DNA of 64,000 bases, taken from positions 51,405,427 through 51,469,426 of the forward strand of contig OY759218.1 of the NCBI GenBank assembly GCA_963662175.1. Reading direction: 5' to 3'. The DNA is from Aradus depressus. Lineage: Eukaryota; Arthropoda; Insecta; Hemiptera; Aradidae. Positions 54,365-64,000 of the stretch are shown piece after piece (within the stretch, counting starts at the first letter, position 1; every line of letters begins with the position of its first letter). The notes under the pieces were generated by a model. The model was given only the letters and a program-made list of their open reading frames with translations. It searched no databases and had not been told where the DNA came from. Both the position numbers and the translations under genes were made by a program.

Positions 54365-54859
54365 CCAAACTTCAAAAAAAATAAATACATAAGAAAATTG
54401 GAAATTCTGAAAAATCCAGTGATTCAAATATGTGCAAAGTTACGATGCACTAAAAAAAAGTATTTTCCAAAAATAAAAGTGGGAGAAGCTCAAAATGACA
54501 GCTGTTAAGGGCGCAAAGACTCTAGAACCAAGATTTTCAGCCTAGACATGAAGTGAAGCACGGGTTTATAGCAAAATAGCCCGAAGACAGAAAAATACTG
54601 CGCCGAAAATATGCGCAAAAAGGCGAAACACTTTTTCAAAAAATACAATTGTGGTATCAAATTAAAGGTATGGAGTCCCTAGCCTAAATTCTGGTTCGGT
54701 CTCTAACTTTTTCAAAATGTCGGGTGTCAACAATGGCCATGTTTGCCAAAAGCACTAACATCCCTCGCTTTACCCAAAAATAAACCAAGTTTACAAATAA
54801 GAGTAGTTTGATAGCACAAAAACGGGAAAAAATACATATAAGTTCAAGAAAAATCCTGC

Positions 54860-55112
54860 ACCGGATAAATGCGCAAAATTGATTTACACTTCGAAAAACT
54901 TGGGGCATTTACAGAGGATGGAACCACACAGATTGCCGAGGAGGATACTGGTGGGCACCTGGGAGGACAAAGAAGAAGAGGTAGACCCCGCTTACGTTGG
55001 CTAGAGGACGACCTCAGAACGATGAGTATGAGAAGATGGAGACGGGAGGCCGAGGAAAGAGAAGAATGGCGGAAGATCGTTGCGGAGGTCCAGGTTCTAC
55101 TAGGACCGTAGA
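54860..55112 (+). pseudogene. LINE ORF2 C-terminus
   Basis: An intact 80-codon end: TGGHLGGQRRRGRPRLRWLE, DDLRTMSMRRWRREAEEREE, WRKIVAEVQVLLGP, stop. The GRPRxRWLxDLRxxxxRxWRxxAExREEWRxIV pattern ends many LINE ORF2 proteins. The reverse transcriptase upstream is absent. Confidence 0.85.
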
Positions 55113-55523
55113 GGGAAAGTAAAGTAAGTTTGAAAAACTTCAAAATGTTATTTATAGTTAAATGTTTATTCTCTATTCATAGAGGCCTTAAACTTATGGC
55201 CTGCAGTGTACATACAAACACATATAATTGATTGGTGTTCGTTGTTAGTTCAGTTAACTACAAACTCCGCAAGTATTGAAAAACAAACTACTTTAATAAC
55301 GGGGTGTGGGTGCTTACATACTTCTATTCAGAATGCAAACATTTTGTTCTAGTCTAGTAACAGTGTAATACAACAGAATTAACATTTAAAAAATATAAAT
55401 GTTTCACAGGTTCTGTAAAAGTAGTAATATTCATATTATCATAATTATGAGGAGGCACTGTTTGCAATAAAGATCAGCAAATAAATTATGGGTTTTTAGA
55501 ATGCTTGTGTTTGAATAATTGAA

Positions 55524-55745
55524 ATATAAATGATAACACTTTTGCAGAGATATTGTGAAACACTTAAGAAAAAATATAAAGAAAAATGTATGTTTTTTAA
55601 AAATACTGTCTATTTCACAAAATATATACGAGTACTTCCGGTATTGCTACCATCTTCAGTCCATATAATTTGTGAAATAGACAATATTTTTAAAAACATA
55701 CATTTTTCCTTATATTTGAAATATAAAACAATGTTTAATGAATTA
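55524..55745. mobile_element. Foldback element, same head family as 52905-53179
   Basis: TTGCAGAGATATTGTGAAAC head, arms AAAAATGTATGTTTTTTAAA, AATACTGTCTATTTCACAAA and complements ATTTGTGAAATAGACAATAT, TTTTTAAAAACATACATTTT. The motif GGTATTGCTACCATCTTCAG (minus: CTGAAGATGG TAGCAATACC) sits at the tip. Confidence 0.8.
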
Positions 55746-56136
55746 TTGACGAATGTCTTACGATATAATGTTTATAGATATGTATGAAAAAACATTTTTA
55801 GACACTGATGATGGGAATTATTGCCGAAACCTCTATGATTGCTAGGTTGTAAAAACCAAAACATAAATGGAAGAATTATATGGATGTAAAAAAATTTAAA
55901 TTATTTAAAAAATACAGTTAATAGGAGGATCATTTCTTGAATCATAATGGAGAGTTTAGAAATAGGTTTATATATCCAAAAAGTTCACCAAGTTCTCGCA
56001 TACCACAGTTTGGAAACCGCTCGCAAAGAGAAGAGAAAGATATTAGAAAAACTATTCAACTAGTAATATTACTTGGAAAATATCACATTTGAGAAAGAAT
56101 TTAGAATTTGGGTTCTTTTAACGCAAAAAAACAAAA

Positions 56137-57879
56137 TTAAGATTTAGCTTTTTTCGGCAAAGATCCAAAAGCGGATATGACAGTGCCTTTTGTTCCAGTG
56201 ATGGAGGAAGTAAGGGATGTTGCGGCGGACTGTGATCTTGAAGCACCGCTAACCGTGAATGATACTTGATCCCATTTCGATTTTCGCTTTTTGTCATCCT
56301 CATTTCCAACTCCGTTATACACTTTTTTGGCAGTTCCAATCAGAAATTCTACCTGTAAAATAAAAATAATAGTATATTAACTAGTTAGTAAATTTTTAAC
56401 TAAAATTTAATTTCTTCAAATTTAACTTAACTAGTAAGTAAATTTAAGTATATTAACTAACTAGTTAGTAAATTTTTAACTAAAATTTAATTTCTTCAAA
56501 TTTAACTTAACTAGTAAGTAAATTTTACTCCTGGACGAGTAAAATTTACTTACTAGTCTTAAATTTTTATTTTCTCCTCTCCACCACTGAGATGCTGACG
56601 ATCGACAGTGTACTTATAAAAAAAAATTGAGAGGTGTTAAAATGAAAATAGCAGAAATGTACGCAACATTGCGCTAAAAACAAATATAATGTTCCATAAA
56701 TACAAGTGAGGCAACAAACTAAAGATATTGAAGCACTCAACAAAGATCTGAACTATGTTTTTTTTCTAACTCACCAAGGCCACTATCTCGGGTTCTACCT
56801 TGATATCCTACTTACATGCAACCCACATACACATCTTAAACGACAATAAATGAATCAAAGATACGGACTGTTACGTCGACCAGACATTCCGGAGAGGCTG
56901 CCAAAATTTATTTTCTATCAGTATTTTAAATTCTAAATATAATTCTCTTTCCTTAGCTTTTCAACTGTTTGTTTATGTTATCCCTTTATTTCCAGAGACA
57001 TATTTTCATATATATACATTGCACGATATCCAAGAAAACTCCTGAAATTTTTTAGACTACTATGAATTGTTTCTTCAACTTAGAGACGATAGAGCTACGT
57101 GCTACGTTTCATGATATTCATTACTAATAACTATTATGAACAACACATCAAAAATAAGAGGAACAAACTACCACTGAATTACAGAACGATGTGCGTTTCA
57201 CTTGCAAAATACGTTAATAATGTCCAATATATACATTTATATATTAAGTACAGCCCCTCCAAATTATATATATATTTATAGAAAATACCTTAGTTCTCTC
57301 GCGTCTCTCTTTTTCACGTTGCTCCATGTCTGCCTTCTGTGCTTTTGCAAGTTCATCATAGTACGAAGATCTGTCCCATTTCAGTGGATCATAAAGTCGC
57401 GGTTCATAATTCGTTCCAAATTCATTTATACTACAGAATTGTATTAATTTTTCATAGATACTAGGATTTCTAAATTCTTTACGTTGTTGAATAATCTTAT
57501 TCATGTCATAACCTTTCCGTTCCTTTTTAAGAGTCAATTCCACGATTTTTTCTTGTAACTCATTTGAACAGCGGCCTGAAGGCTCCGCAGGTAAATTTAT
57601 ATCAAATGCTGATTTTAAATTAGACAAAATTGTACCTGGTATTTGGGGTTTTAAAAATCCAGGAGAAATTGCTGCCTCATTACCTGATTCTTCATCTGAA
57701 ATTACAGATTCATCATTATCGTAATAGTGAACTAATTTCGTTACTTTTGGAACTCGAGGCACTTGATGATGCGTATGATTGTGATCTTTTGAGTGTGACT
57801 CGCTATTATTTTTTTCTTGATATTCTTCCTCAGAATCTGTATAACTTTCCGTAAGTGATGCCAGAGCGACACTTGCCAT
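56137..57879 (-). CDS. SAP30BP: SAP30-binding protein (HCNGP family), two coding exons
   Basis: Coding exons are 57289-57879 (197 codons) and 56137-56352 (71 codons plus stop), joined in phase 0 across a 936-bp intron with a GT donor (AAG|GTATTT) and an AG acceptor (TTTTACAG|GTAGAA). The predicted protein is 268 residues, slightly shorter than vertebrate SAP30BP (about 308). Seen in it: an acidic Ser/Glu-rich N-terminus with TDSEEE near residue 14; the HCNGP core with PAEPSGRCS at about 98-106, NPSIYEKLI at 138-146, GTNYEPRLYDP at 155-165 and YYDELAKAQK at 173-182; then a basic KKRKSKWDQ block at 218-226 and a Ser/Thr-rich tail ending KKAKS. Family members are nuclear proteins that bind the SAP30 corepressor subunit and act in transcription and splicing of short introns. 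The start ATG has A at -3 and G at +4. No clear polyadenylation signal was found close to the stop. Identification rests on colinear motif matches in both exons. Confidence 0.95.
56353..57288 (-). other. SAP30BP intron with an internal duplication and palindrome
   Basis: This 936-bp intron separates the two SAP30BP coding exons. It is AT-rich with no coding signal. Near its 3' end (about 56379-56530) a block of roughly 75-80 bp rich in TTAACTAGT is present twice in tandem. A palindrome at about 56509-56556 has ACTAGTAAGTAAATTTTACTC and its complement around a 6-base loop. No transposon identity was recognised. Confidence 0.85.
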
Positions 57880-58618
57880 TTTTAACCTTACTTTGCGGAG
57901 ACAATAGAAATAAAGAAAATATAAAACAAATACATTAACTCCATAAATTAAATTAAATATCCCTGAAGTTCACTAATTAACACAAGAAAATAATAAACAA
58001 AGATATGTCGCTCGGTACGATGGAAAAAAAAAACAATATATCGATATTTGGTCTATTGTGGGTATTTTCATGAAGCGATCCAAACGAAGTTTCTACAATT
58101 AAATCTCTCGATTCACTAGAGCACTAGAAAAGATATTCTAGTTCCTTAGATTCACTAAAGAACTTTTTATAAACTTTATTTGACAGTTTAGCACTTAATT
58201 AGATGGTACAAGAGGATGGCTAATTACAGACTGAATGGTGGGGGTAACATCTTGTCACTGATCTAGTCTTTTTCGTTTTTCAATTATTACATATTTTAAT
58301 TAATTAATGAAATTTAATAATAATCTTAAATGTATTTTATTACGTTCAACAAAATGTACCTATACATTTAGTGGGGTGTTTAAAATACATTGACCGTTTT
58401 ATCAAATGAACAAATTCCAAGGACTATAAATACGTTAATCTTATTTAATGTTTACCAATAATTAATACTATCTTGTAGATCACTAACTAAGCTTGTTTAT
58501 GAACATTCCACTGGTTCAATAAAGCCTTAGTGTTCAATTTTTTCTGTTGAAAAAGAAATGTAACGGTTTCTTACGAAATTCCTGTTATTTTAATAGATCA
58601 GTCAAATAGGGATTTCAC
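57880..58618. other. SAP30BP upstream region; no further gene
   Basis: AT-rich. It contains the TATCGATA motif at 58039. No other promoter element or open frame is supported. Confidence 0.5.
58039..58046. promoter_or_regulatory. DRE-type palindrome TATCGATA upstream of SAP30BP
   Basis: TATCGATA lies about 160 bp upstream of the SAP30BP start codon. In Drosophila this octamer is the DREF-binding element common in housekeeping promoters. SAP30BP is a plausible housekeeping gene, so position and gene type fit. An 8-bp match in AT-rich DNA can occur by chance, so this is suggestive only. Confidence 0.4.
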
Positions 58619-59991
58619 CTCGGAATGAAAGGTAATAAGCTATAAATTTGTATAAACATTTGATTTGACATTATAAAAGTTGGCTCAAAAGTCTCATAAG
58701 ATCTCGTGTCCGCGTCTTGAGATATTCTAGGTCAAAAGTCGCGAAAACAGGTTTTTTGGAAATATCTCGTTTCCTATGCTTTGAATGATATTCGCATTCA
58801 TTATAAAAGTTGTAGAGCATAAAATTCTCTACAAATTAGCTCTTGTGCATTTTTTTATACGATTAACAGTTTTTGAGATAGAGAGCGAAGAGTGCAGAGC
58901 GCTCAGTCATATACGTCATAATGTAACGTCAACCGCGAATCCCAATAAATAGCTAGGTTTATAAAGTTAATTATTCATTAAAACAATTATAATTATGAAA
59001 AAACTTCATTATTAACTAATTATTTAAAACATTATATTTATTACTATTATTATACATTTTAATTATATTTTTATTCAGCATTCATCTATCATTTTTTTTT
59101 TTTTTTTTTTTTTAACCAATTTTTTAACCAGTCTTGCAGTTGCAAAATACTCAGTTCATCTGGTGCTGGTGGTAATAAAGTTGTTATCGGTTCTAGGACT
59201 TCATTTTGCAGCACCTAACCATTCCTGGGGTCCTAAATCGTGCCCTAACCAAGTTTGAATCTGGTAGTAGATACGATTGATATGTTGATAGGCTGCTGCA
59301 CTTGTTGGTGGAAGAGGAGATAACTACATAGGTTTGTTGAGCTTTGTTGATTTGACGAATTGCCTGTAGCGAAGATGAACGATACTGTTCACAAATTTTG
59401 GAGCATTATATATGGCTAACAAGATGCGGACTCCATTTTCAAGCAATGTTTGTACAGGACAGTTTTCTTGATGAAATACTTGAACCAATTGATCCAAATC
59501 GGGAAGTTTCTCTAATGATTTAATAAAAATTTATGAATAATAGTAATAAATATAATGTTTTGAATAATAATTATTTCTAATACTAATTATTAGTTAATAA
59601 TGAAGTCTTTTTCATAATTATAATTTTTTTAAATGAATAATTAACTTTATAAACCTAACTATTTTTGGGATTCGCGGTTGACCTTACATTATGACGTATA
59701 TGACTGAGCGCTCTGCACTCTTCGCGCTCTACCTCAAAAACTGTTAATCGTATAGAAAAATGCACAAGAGCTAATTTGTAGAGAATTTTATGCTCTACAA
59801 CTTTTATAATAAATGCGAATATCATTCAAAGCATAGGAAACGAGATATATCCAAAAAACCGGTTTTCTCGACCTTTGACCTTGAATATCTCAAGACGCGG
59901 ACACGAGATCTTATGAGACTTTTGAGCCAACTTTTATAATGTCAAATCAAAGGTTTATACAAATGTATAGCTTATTACCTTTCATTCCGAG
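58619..59991. mobile_element. Element with about 440-bp terminal inverted repeats
   Basis: Left arm 58619-59052 and right arm 59538-59991 are highly similar inverted copies (CTCGGAATGAAAGGTAATAA, TTGGCTCAAAAGTCTCATAA, GATCTCGTGTCCGCGTCTTG, GCTCTTGTGCATTTTTTTAT, GAGCGCTCAGTCATATACGT and complements). The spacer of about 485 bp carries a decayed reading frame on the minus strand. Target duplication was not resolved. Such long inverted repeats occur in foldback and some other DNA transposons; no transposase was recognised. Confidence 0.85.
59110..59520 (-). pseudogene. Decayed orphan domain inside the long-inverted-repeat element
   Basis: Minus strand reads LEKLPDLDQLVQVFHQENCP, VQTLLENGVRILLAIYNAPK, HLRYRQFVKSTKLNKPM, one TAG, LSPLPPTSAAAYQHINRIYY, QIQTWLGHDLGPQEW, then after a frameshift VLEPITTLLPPAPDELSIL. 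The LPPTSxxAxxH...RxYYQxQxWLG...L.P.EW...P.T...PAP pattern is, from memory, that of a multi-copy invertebrate family of unknown function whose members usually continue into a cysteine-rich tail; here that tail is lost. Not verified by search. Confidence 0.5.
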
Positions 59992-60054
59992 ATTTACCCT
60001 CTTTTTGATCTTATATGACTGGACTATAAGTCTTATTGCAAGAAAAAAAAAAAA

Positions 60055-60245
60055 CTGCTTCAGCAGCTCGTGAAATTGTTGAAACTGAGGGGGCAGGCGT
60101 CCTTAACCAGCGCACGGCGCGTCGTTGGTTTGAATAATTCAACAGTGGAGATACGACCTTGGAAAGGAAGAAGGGCTCAGGACGACCATCAACGTTTATT
60201 GTTGCGGTTCTGCAGCAAGACGCCTCAGCAATCAGCTAAGAGGGT
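60055..60245 (+). pseudogene. Mariner-family transposase fragment, N-terminal helix-turn-helix
   Basis: One frame reads SAAREIVETEGAGVLNQRTA, RRWFE, stop, FNSGDTTLERKKGSGRPSTF, IVAVLQQDASAIS. The pattern matches the N-terminal DNA-binding part of mariner transposases (AAR.I....G...L...TARRWF.RF.SGD.SLE...GSGRPS). An in-frame TAA and truncation before the catalytic domain make it dead. It lies immediately next to the long-inverted-repeat element. Confidence 0.85.
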
Positions 60246-60317
60246 AGAAACTTGCAAAAAAAACCTCTGAGTTGAAAATAACATCGGTGAGGTTAACCAG
60301 TCTCGGATGAAACCCTA

Positions 60318-60546
60318 CTATTTTCTTGTTTGTACTGTAATGTGGCCGTCAGAGGGAGTCTTGCACTTGAGCCGTTCCAGTTTTTGGGACTGTACAGTGT
60401 ATTTATTATGTACTATAGTGCTAACCTTGTTCCTAATCTCATCGTCTAACATGTCGAATTCTACCTGGTGTAGATTGTGGGTCAGCTCCGAATGTATAAC
60501 TTTCAGGTGTTGTCTGATGTTGTCCCATTTGGCGTACCGCTGTTGA
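60318..60546 (-). pseudogene. Penelope-like element, N-terminal segment in reverse
   Basis: Minus strand reads QQRYAKWDNIRQHLKVIHSE, LTHNLHQVEFDMLDDEIRNK, VSTIVHNKYTVQSQKLERLK. The same YAKWxNIRQHLKVIHSELTH is encoded on the plus strand at 60572-60641, so this is an inverted partial copy of the same element, giving a hairpin of about 70-bp arms and about 25-bp loop. Assignment to Penelope-like elements comes from the adjoining reverse transcriptase. Confidence 0.6.
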
Positions 60547-60571
60547 CACTGCTGCTTAAAGAAGAAATCCA

Positions 60572-61057
60572 ACAGTGGTACGCCAAATGGGGCAACATCA
60601 GACAACACCTGAAGGTTATACATTCGGAGCTGACCCACCAGGGTCAATTTTAGGGGCAAATTGTTCAAACAAAACACAGGTCTGCCAATGGGGTCCCCCA
60701 TCAGTCCTATTTTCACGGATTCACTGGAGGGGAATTCTGGCATCAAAATTAGCTAAATCCCATATTCTTTTCTGGCACCGTTATGTTGATGATATTGTTG
60801 TTGGCTTCACTGGCACAAATAGACAACTTACCACTTTTACTAAATACTTAAACTCGTTACATAGAAACATCATGTTTACCACAGAGGAGGAAGACGAATC
60901 ACATACACTTAACTTCTTGGACTTAACTATTACAAGTAATACAGAAACAGGGTTTACATACAAAATTTACAGAAAACCCACATACACGGACGCAATAATC
61001 CCATCAGACTCATTTACCCCATATAGGTATAAATTAGCCACGTTTAATTGCTCTTAA
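60572..61057 (+). pseudogene. Penelope-like element reverse transcriptase fragment
   Basis: After the shared N-terminal block, a frame gives GLPMGSPISPIFTDSLEG (RT motif 4 region); a frameshift leads to FWHRYVDDIVVGFTGTNRQL (catalytic YVDD), FTKYLNSLHRNIMFTTEEED, HTLNFLDLTITSNTETGFTY and KIYRKPTYTDAIIPSDS. The FLDLTI...KIYRKPT.TD order is characteristic of Penelope-like elements. The palm N-terminus is missing, the frame is broken, and the GIY-YIG endonuclease is absent. Confidence 0.85.
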
Positions 61058-61099
61058 ATATCGCAATTATCTCCCAAAAATCTACCTAAATTGCGTCTT

Positions 61100-61480
61100 A
61101 TTCTTTATCTCTTTTTTTTAAATAAATATCTTCCCTTTATTAATTTTTCTTTTTTTTTAAAGGCTCCGTGAACAGGCGACCGCGTTTTCAAAATCAACCG
61201 GTGCTTTATCTAACACGAAGCCTCAGCTTCTCGAATTACTCTTTATATTTTCACCGCACGACGTTTTACGCTAAATTCCTTTATCTCTCTTTTTTTTCAA
61301 ATAATTTCCCTTCTTTTTTTTTTTAAAGCTCCGTGAACAGGCAACAGCGTTTTCAAATTCAACTGGTGCTTTATCTAACACGAAGCCTCGGCTTCTCGAA
61401 TTACTCTCTTTTACTCTTTATATTTTCACCGCGCGACGTTTTGCGCTAAATTCCTTGTTCTCCCAATTACTTAACATTTG
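61100..61480 (+). repeat. 165-bp tandem duplication in pyrimidine-rich DNA
   Basis: AAGGCTCCGTGAACAGGCGA, GTGCTTTATCTAACACGAAG, CCTCAGCTTCTCGAATTACT, ATTTTCACCGCACGACGTTT recur about 165 bp later with few changes. Further decayed pieces (ATTGCGCTCAAATAT) continue to about 61870. Position just after the Penelope-like fragment suggests it belongs to that element or its flank. Confidence 0.75.
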
Positions 61481-62790
61481 CGCATAGTATATCTATCTTC
61501 CAAAAAAAATTCTCCCATAATTGCGCTTAAATATCTCCATCATCTCTCTCAAAAATCTGCCTAAATTGCGCTCAATATTTATATTTATCATAAAATCTCC
61601 CTTAATTGCGCTCAAATATATATCTCCCATATTCACTTTTATTCTCTTTGACGCGTAATTATCTACCTCTTTTTTTTTTTTTTTCGCTGACCCATGGACC
61701 CTGTGACACGTCGCAGTGACGTCTATATCTAACGTAAGGTCCTGGCGACGAGATTTTTTTCTCTTCTCCCCTATTAAAAAAAAATCTCTTACATATTTCA
61801 CGATTTTTTCCTTTATTTTCTTACCGTACAACGTTTTGCGCTTAACTCTCTATTAACTTAATTCTCCCAATTGCTCTCAAATATTTAAATCTGTCTAACT
61901 TAATTCACAAAACTTGAACATTTCGTTTTCTTTAATATGACAAAATGAGTCCACAGTCGTTTTTCTTTAAAAAAAAAAAATCTTTATCCATTTACTTTTT
62001 TTTTTAAAATATTTTCTTTCTTCAGCTCAATGTTTAAAATCTTTCCTTTCTCCCTTTTTAACAAGAAGGTCATATCAGAGGACAAGGAGGAAGGGTTCTC
62101 CTTGGCGCTGTATGCCTCTTATCCCAACGCGTGCCCCTTCATGCACACGCCGTAGTTCGAAAAAGAGAGAAAGGATAGATACATGAACTACTCTTCTTTT
62201 CACTTCTTCACAAGTGATGGAGGCGCCGTTTTTTAAACTTTTTTTAAGTTAAGTATATGTTTTCAGTTCATTCTAAGGTTCTTTGGCAAATATATGTATC
62301 TCACAATAATTTTTTTAAGTTTTGAATTTGAGTTGAGTGTAAATGATTTTCTAAAGGTTGAATTAAAAATAATGAATATTGTAAAAAAATAATAATAATT
62401 TTCTTTGGATGGATTTTGTTCTTAATAGACACAGTTAGAGATTTACTCAAGGTCAGATTTGCAACGATTGCATTTCTTTGACAGACACTGAGTTTTTAAA
62501 ATTTATAATTCAGTTAAGGTTAGGTAACTGCTTCTCAATGAAAACAAAAAAAAAAATATTCGAAAAAAATTATAATTGAAAACATTTTCTGTGTAGAAGG
62601 GAGTCGATCGATGAGACAAACTAACTTTTTCTAATTTTAATTTTTAATTTTTCTTTATCATTTTTCACTAGTTTATTAAGAATATTGTTTTACTCATTGC
62701 CAGTTTTTAACATTTAATATTTATTCCTAGAGACCTCTTTTCTTTTATTTTTATTCTTCTCAACTGGTTGATACTTGTATACTCTTGTTT
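61481..62790. other. No gene recognised; T- and pyrimidine-rich
   Basis: Strand-asymmetric, T-rich DNA. 62040-62220 has a more mixed composition with a short frame (DKEEGFSLALYASYPNAC) that I could not identify. A 112-residue minus frame at 61493-61831 is a product of T-rich repeats. Confidence 0.45.
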
Positions 62791-62812
62791 ATTCTTTATG
62801 TTATTATTCTTA

Positions 62813-62835
62813 GGGGACGTAAGTCCCAGAATAAA
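62813..62835 (+). repeat. Stem-loop GGGAC/GTCCC followed by AGAATAAA
   Basis: GGGGACGTAAGTCCC folds tightly and is followed by AGAATAAAGATT. Same layout as 20240-20270; probably the 3' end signature of a retroelement. Confidence 0.45.
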
Positions 62836-62976
62836 GATTATTTTTCATTTTCATTTCATTACATATTTGTAATTACAGACGACTATGTGTACATAGTATG
62901 GATAAATAGAAACAATAAATTACTTGTTACTGCATTCCGTAGCTTTCTTTACTGATCCACCCATTTTGATTTGATA

Positions 62977-63054
62977 CAACGTTTTTCATGAAGGTGCAGA
63001 GGAAAACGTTGTATCGACATTTTACTGTAAAGGTAAGATACCTTTACAGTAATC
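62977..63054. repeat. Two adjacent perfect hairpins
   Basis: GATACAACGTTTT ... AAAACGTTGTATC (62977-63018) and TTTACTGTAAAGG ... CCTTTACAGTAA (63023-63054), 4 bp apart. Not shared with other repeats here. Confidence 0.8.
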
Positions 63055-63589
63055 AGATTATGATGCCAGACTTGGCAGCTGATGAGACCCTAAGCTGAGG
63101 ATGTAAGAATTCCCTTCTGAAGATTCTAAGTCCCTTGAGAATTGGGCAGGACCCATGGATCATAGAACACTGGTGGTCAATTTGAGGTGAGTTGGATGAT
63201 CTCCGGTGGGTTTGTAGTAGTTGCGGAACTGGAGGTAGGTAGGCATTTAGTTTAGTAAATAAGTACATAATGTAACTACATGTATTATAAATAGGGAATT
63301 AATTAAACAATAAAATATCCTATAATAGGGGTCATTATTGAACAAGGAAATTATATATAAAGCCTCAAGTTCACTTATGGCTAAATAGGGTAATAATAAT
63401 TTTTCAAAACTTAAGTTATAATTAGCAATGTGATCAGGAGTATGTTCAAATGTTAAGGGAATTACATAAGTCAATCATTTTCGTTGCAGGCCTGTCGCAT
63501 ATTCATCTTGTGTGGGTTTAATGAGAGAGGTTCTTGGAAGAAATAAAGAAATGGGGTTAAATTGAACATGTACTAGAGGCATGTTAAAG

Positions 63590-63800
63590 CTAACATAAAT
63601 ACTAAGTTCATAATTAATAGGTGCCGTCTTTATGTGGTTTTGAAATCACATACTTATCAACTTATGTACATACATTTCTGTGTGTCGATACATTTCTTTA
63701 CAACGGCATTGTTTTTATGTTAAGCCTAACTCCTCCCTTTAGCCAATTTGGTTGAAAATCTATTGATATCATCCTTTTGGATTCTGTATACATATGTAAA
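63590..63800 (-). repeat. R-family element, reverse fragment
   Basis: TAATAGGTGCCGTCTTTATG, TTTCTGTGTGTCGATACATT, ACAACGGCATTGTTTTTATG, CCTCCCTTTAGCCAATTTGG, TTGAAAATCTATTGATATCA. The remaining 200 bp to the window end are AT-rich with nothing recognised. Confidence 0.65.
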
Positions 63801-64000
63801 TCAAAATTGCATAAAATAATCGACAGAATTTTAAAGTTCTTCGTCACATTTAGTTTGCGAAAATAGGAAAAGGAAGAAAAAATCGTTGTTACAAGAAAAT
63901 CCCAAGTTTAATATCTAAGAAAATACTCATTTTATTATTATTATATGTTTCATTTTTCATTTATAAAAATCAGATTTCTGATTCTGAAGAAAAAGGATGA

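Noticed and set aside
60318..60746. Single 142-residue minus-strand protein
   Set aside because: Only the part up to 60546 has Penelope-like residues; the rest is antisense of the RT fragment across the inverted join.
61493..61831. 112-residue minus frame rich in Lys/Arg/Ile
   Set aside because: A by-product of T-rich, pyrimidine-biased repeats; no family signature.

Overview
This is eukaryotic DNA, most likely from an arthropod (insect or crustacean). It is AT-rich, almost devoid of long open frames, and packed with SINEs, non-LTR retrotransposon tails, hAT-like and mariner-like DNA elements, Penelope-like debris and many palindromic (foldback) repeats. The protein evidence fits: a SAP30-binding protein gene with a canonical intron, and a lola-type zinc-finger pair of the kind carried on alternative terminal exons of arthropod BTB-ZF genes. 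The order cannot be decided from the sequence alone. There is no prokaryotic gene organisation, no rRNA, no convincing tRNA gene and no CRISPR array.

Host genes are few. (i) SAP30BP lies on the minus strand at 56137-57879 in two coding exons, with a palindromic DRE-type motif (58039-58046) about 160 bp upstream of the start codon. (ii) A lola-like zinc-finger exon lies on the minus strand at 16727-17029. (iii) A short GC-rich minus-strand island (22165-22255) reads as the first exon of an unknown secreted protein: start codon, clean signal peptide, splice donor. It is too short for ordinary ORF finding. Nothing shows that these genes work together; they sit as islands in repeats.

Region by region. 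1-6 kb: two Jockey-like LINE tails in inverted orientation around an I-like RNase H fragment. 6-13 kb: SINEs and a dispersed family with CTTCCCCAGC ends (called R here), plus a CT microsatellite. 13-16.5 kb: a second SINE family with a target-site duplication, a LINE 3' end with a long A tail, and two palindromic MITEs. 16.7-23.9 kb: the zinc-finger exon, R copies, SINEs, the putative secretory exon and a LINE C-terminus. 23.94-28.61 kb: a composite hAT-like element with an exact 8-bp target duplication (CCTTAGAG), holding a 38-bp satellite and two inverted arrays of a tRNA T-arm-like (B-box) 69-bp repeat, 16 and 9 copies. A SINE nested inside it is itself split by a near-perfect hairpin with a 12-bp duplication. 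28.6-56 kb: LINE tails, R copies, SINEs, a small hAT (31613-32312), a 93-bp minisatellite and many foldback elements. 56-58 kb: SAP30BP. 58.6-61 kb: an element with about 440-bp inverted repeats around a decayed orphan domain, then mariner and Penelope-like fragments. 61-64 kb: pyrimidine-rich tandem repeats and no gene.

The most interesting signals are the exactly phased inverted B-box arrays in the hAT-like element, and a signature seen about 15 times in otherwise unrelated foldback repeats: CTGANGA-T, a short stem with different base pairs each time, then GAAA. It resembles a hammerhead ribozyme core and behaves like a conserved RNA structure.
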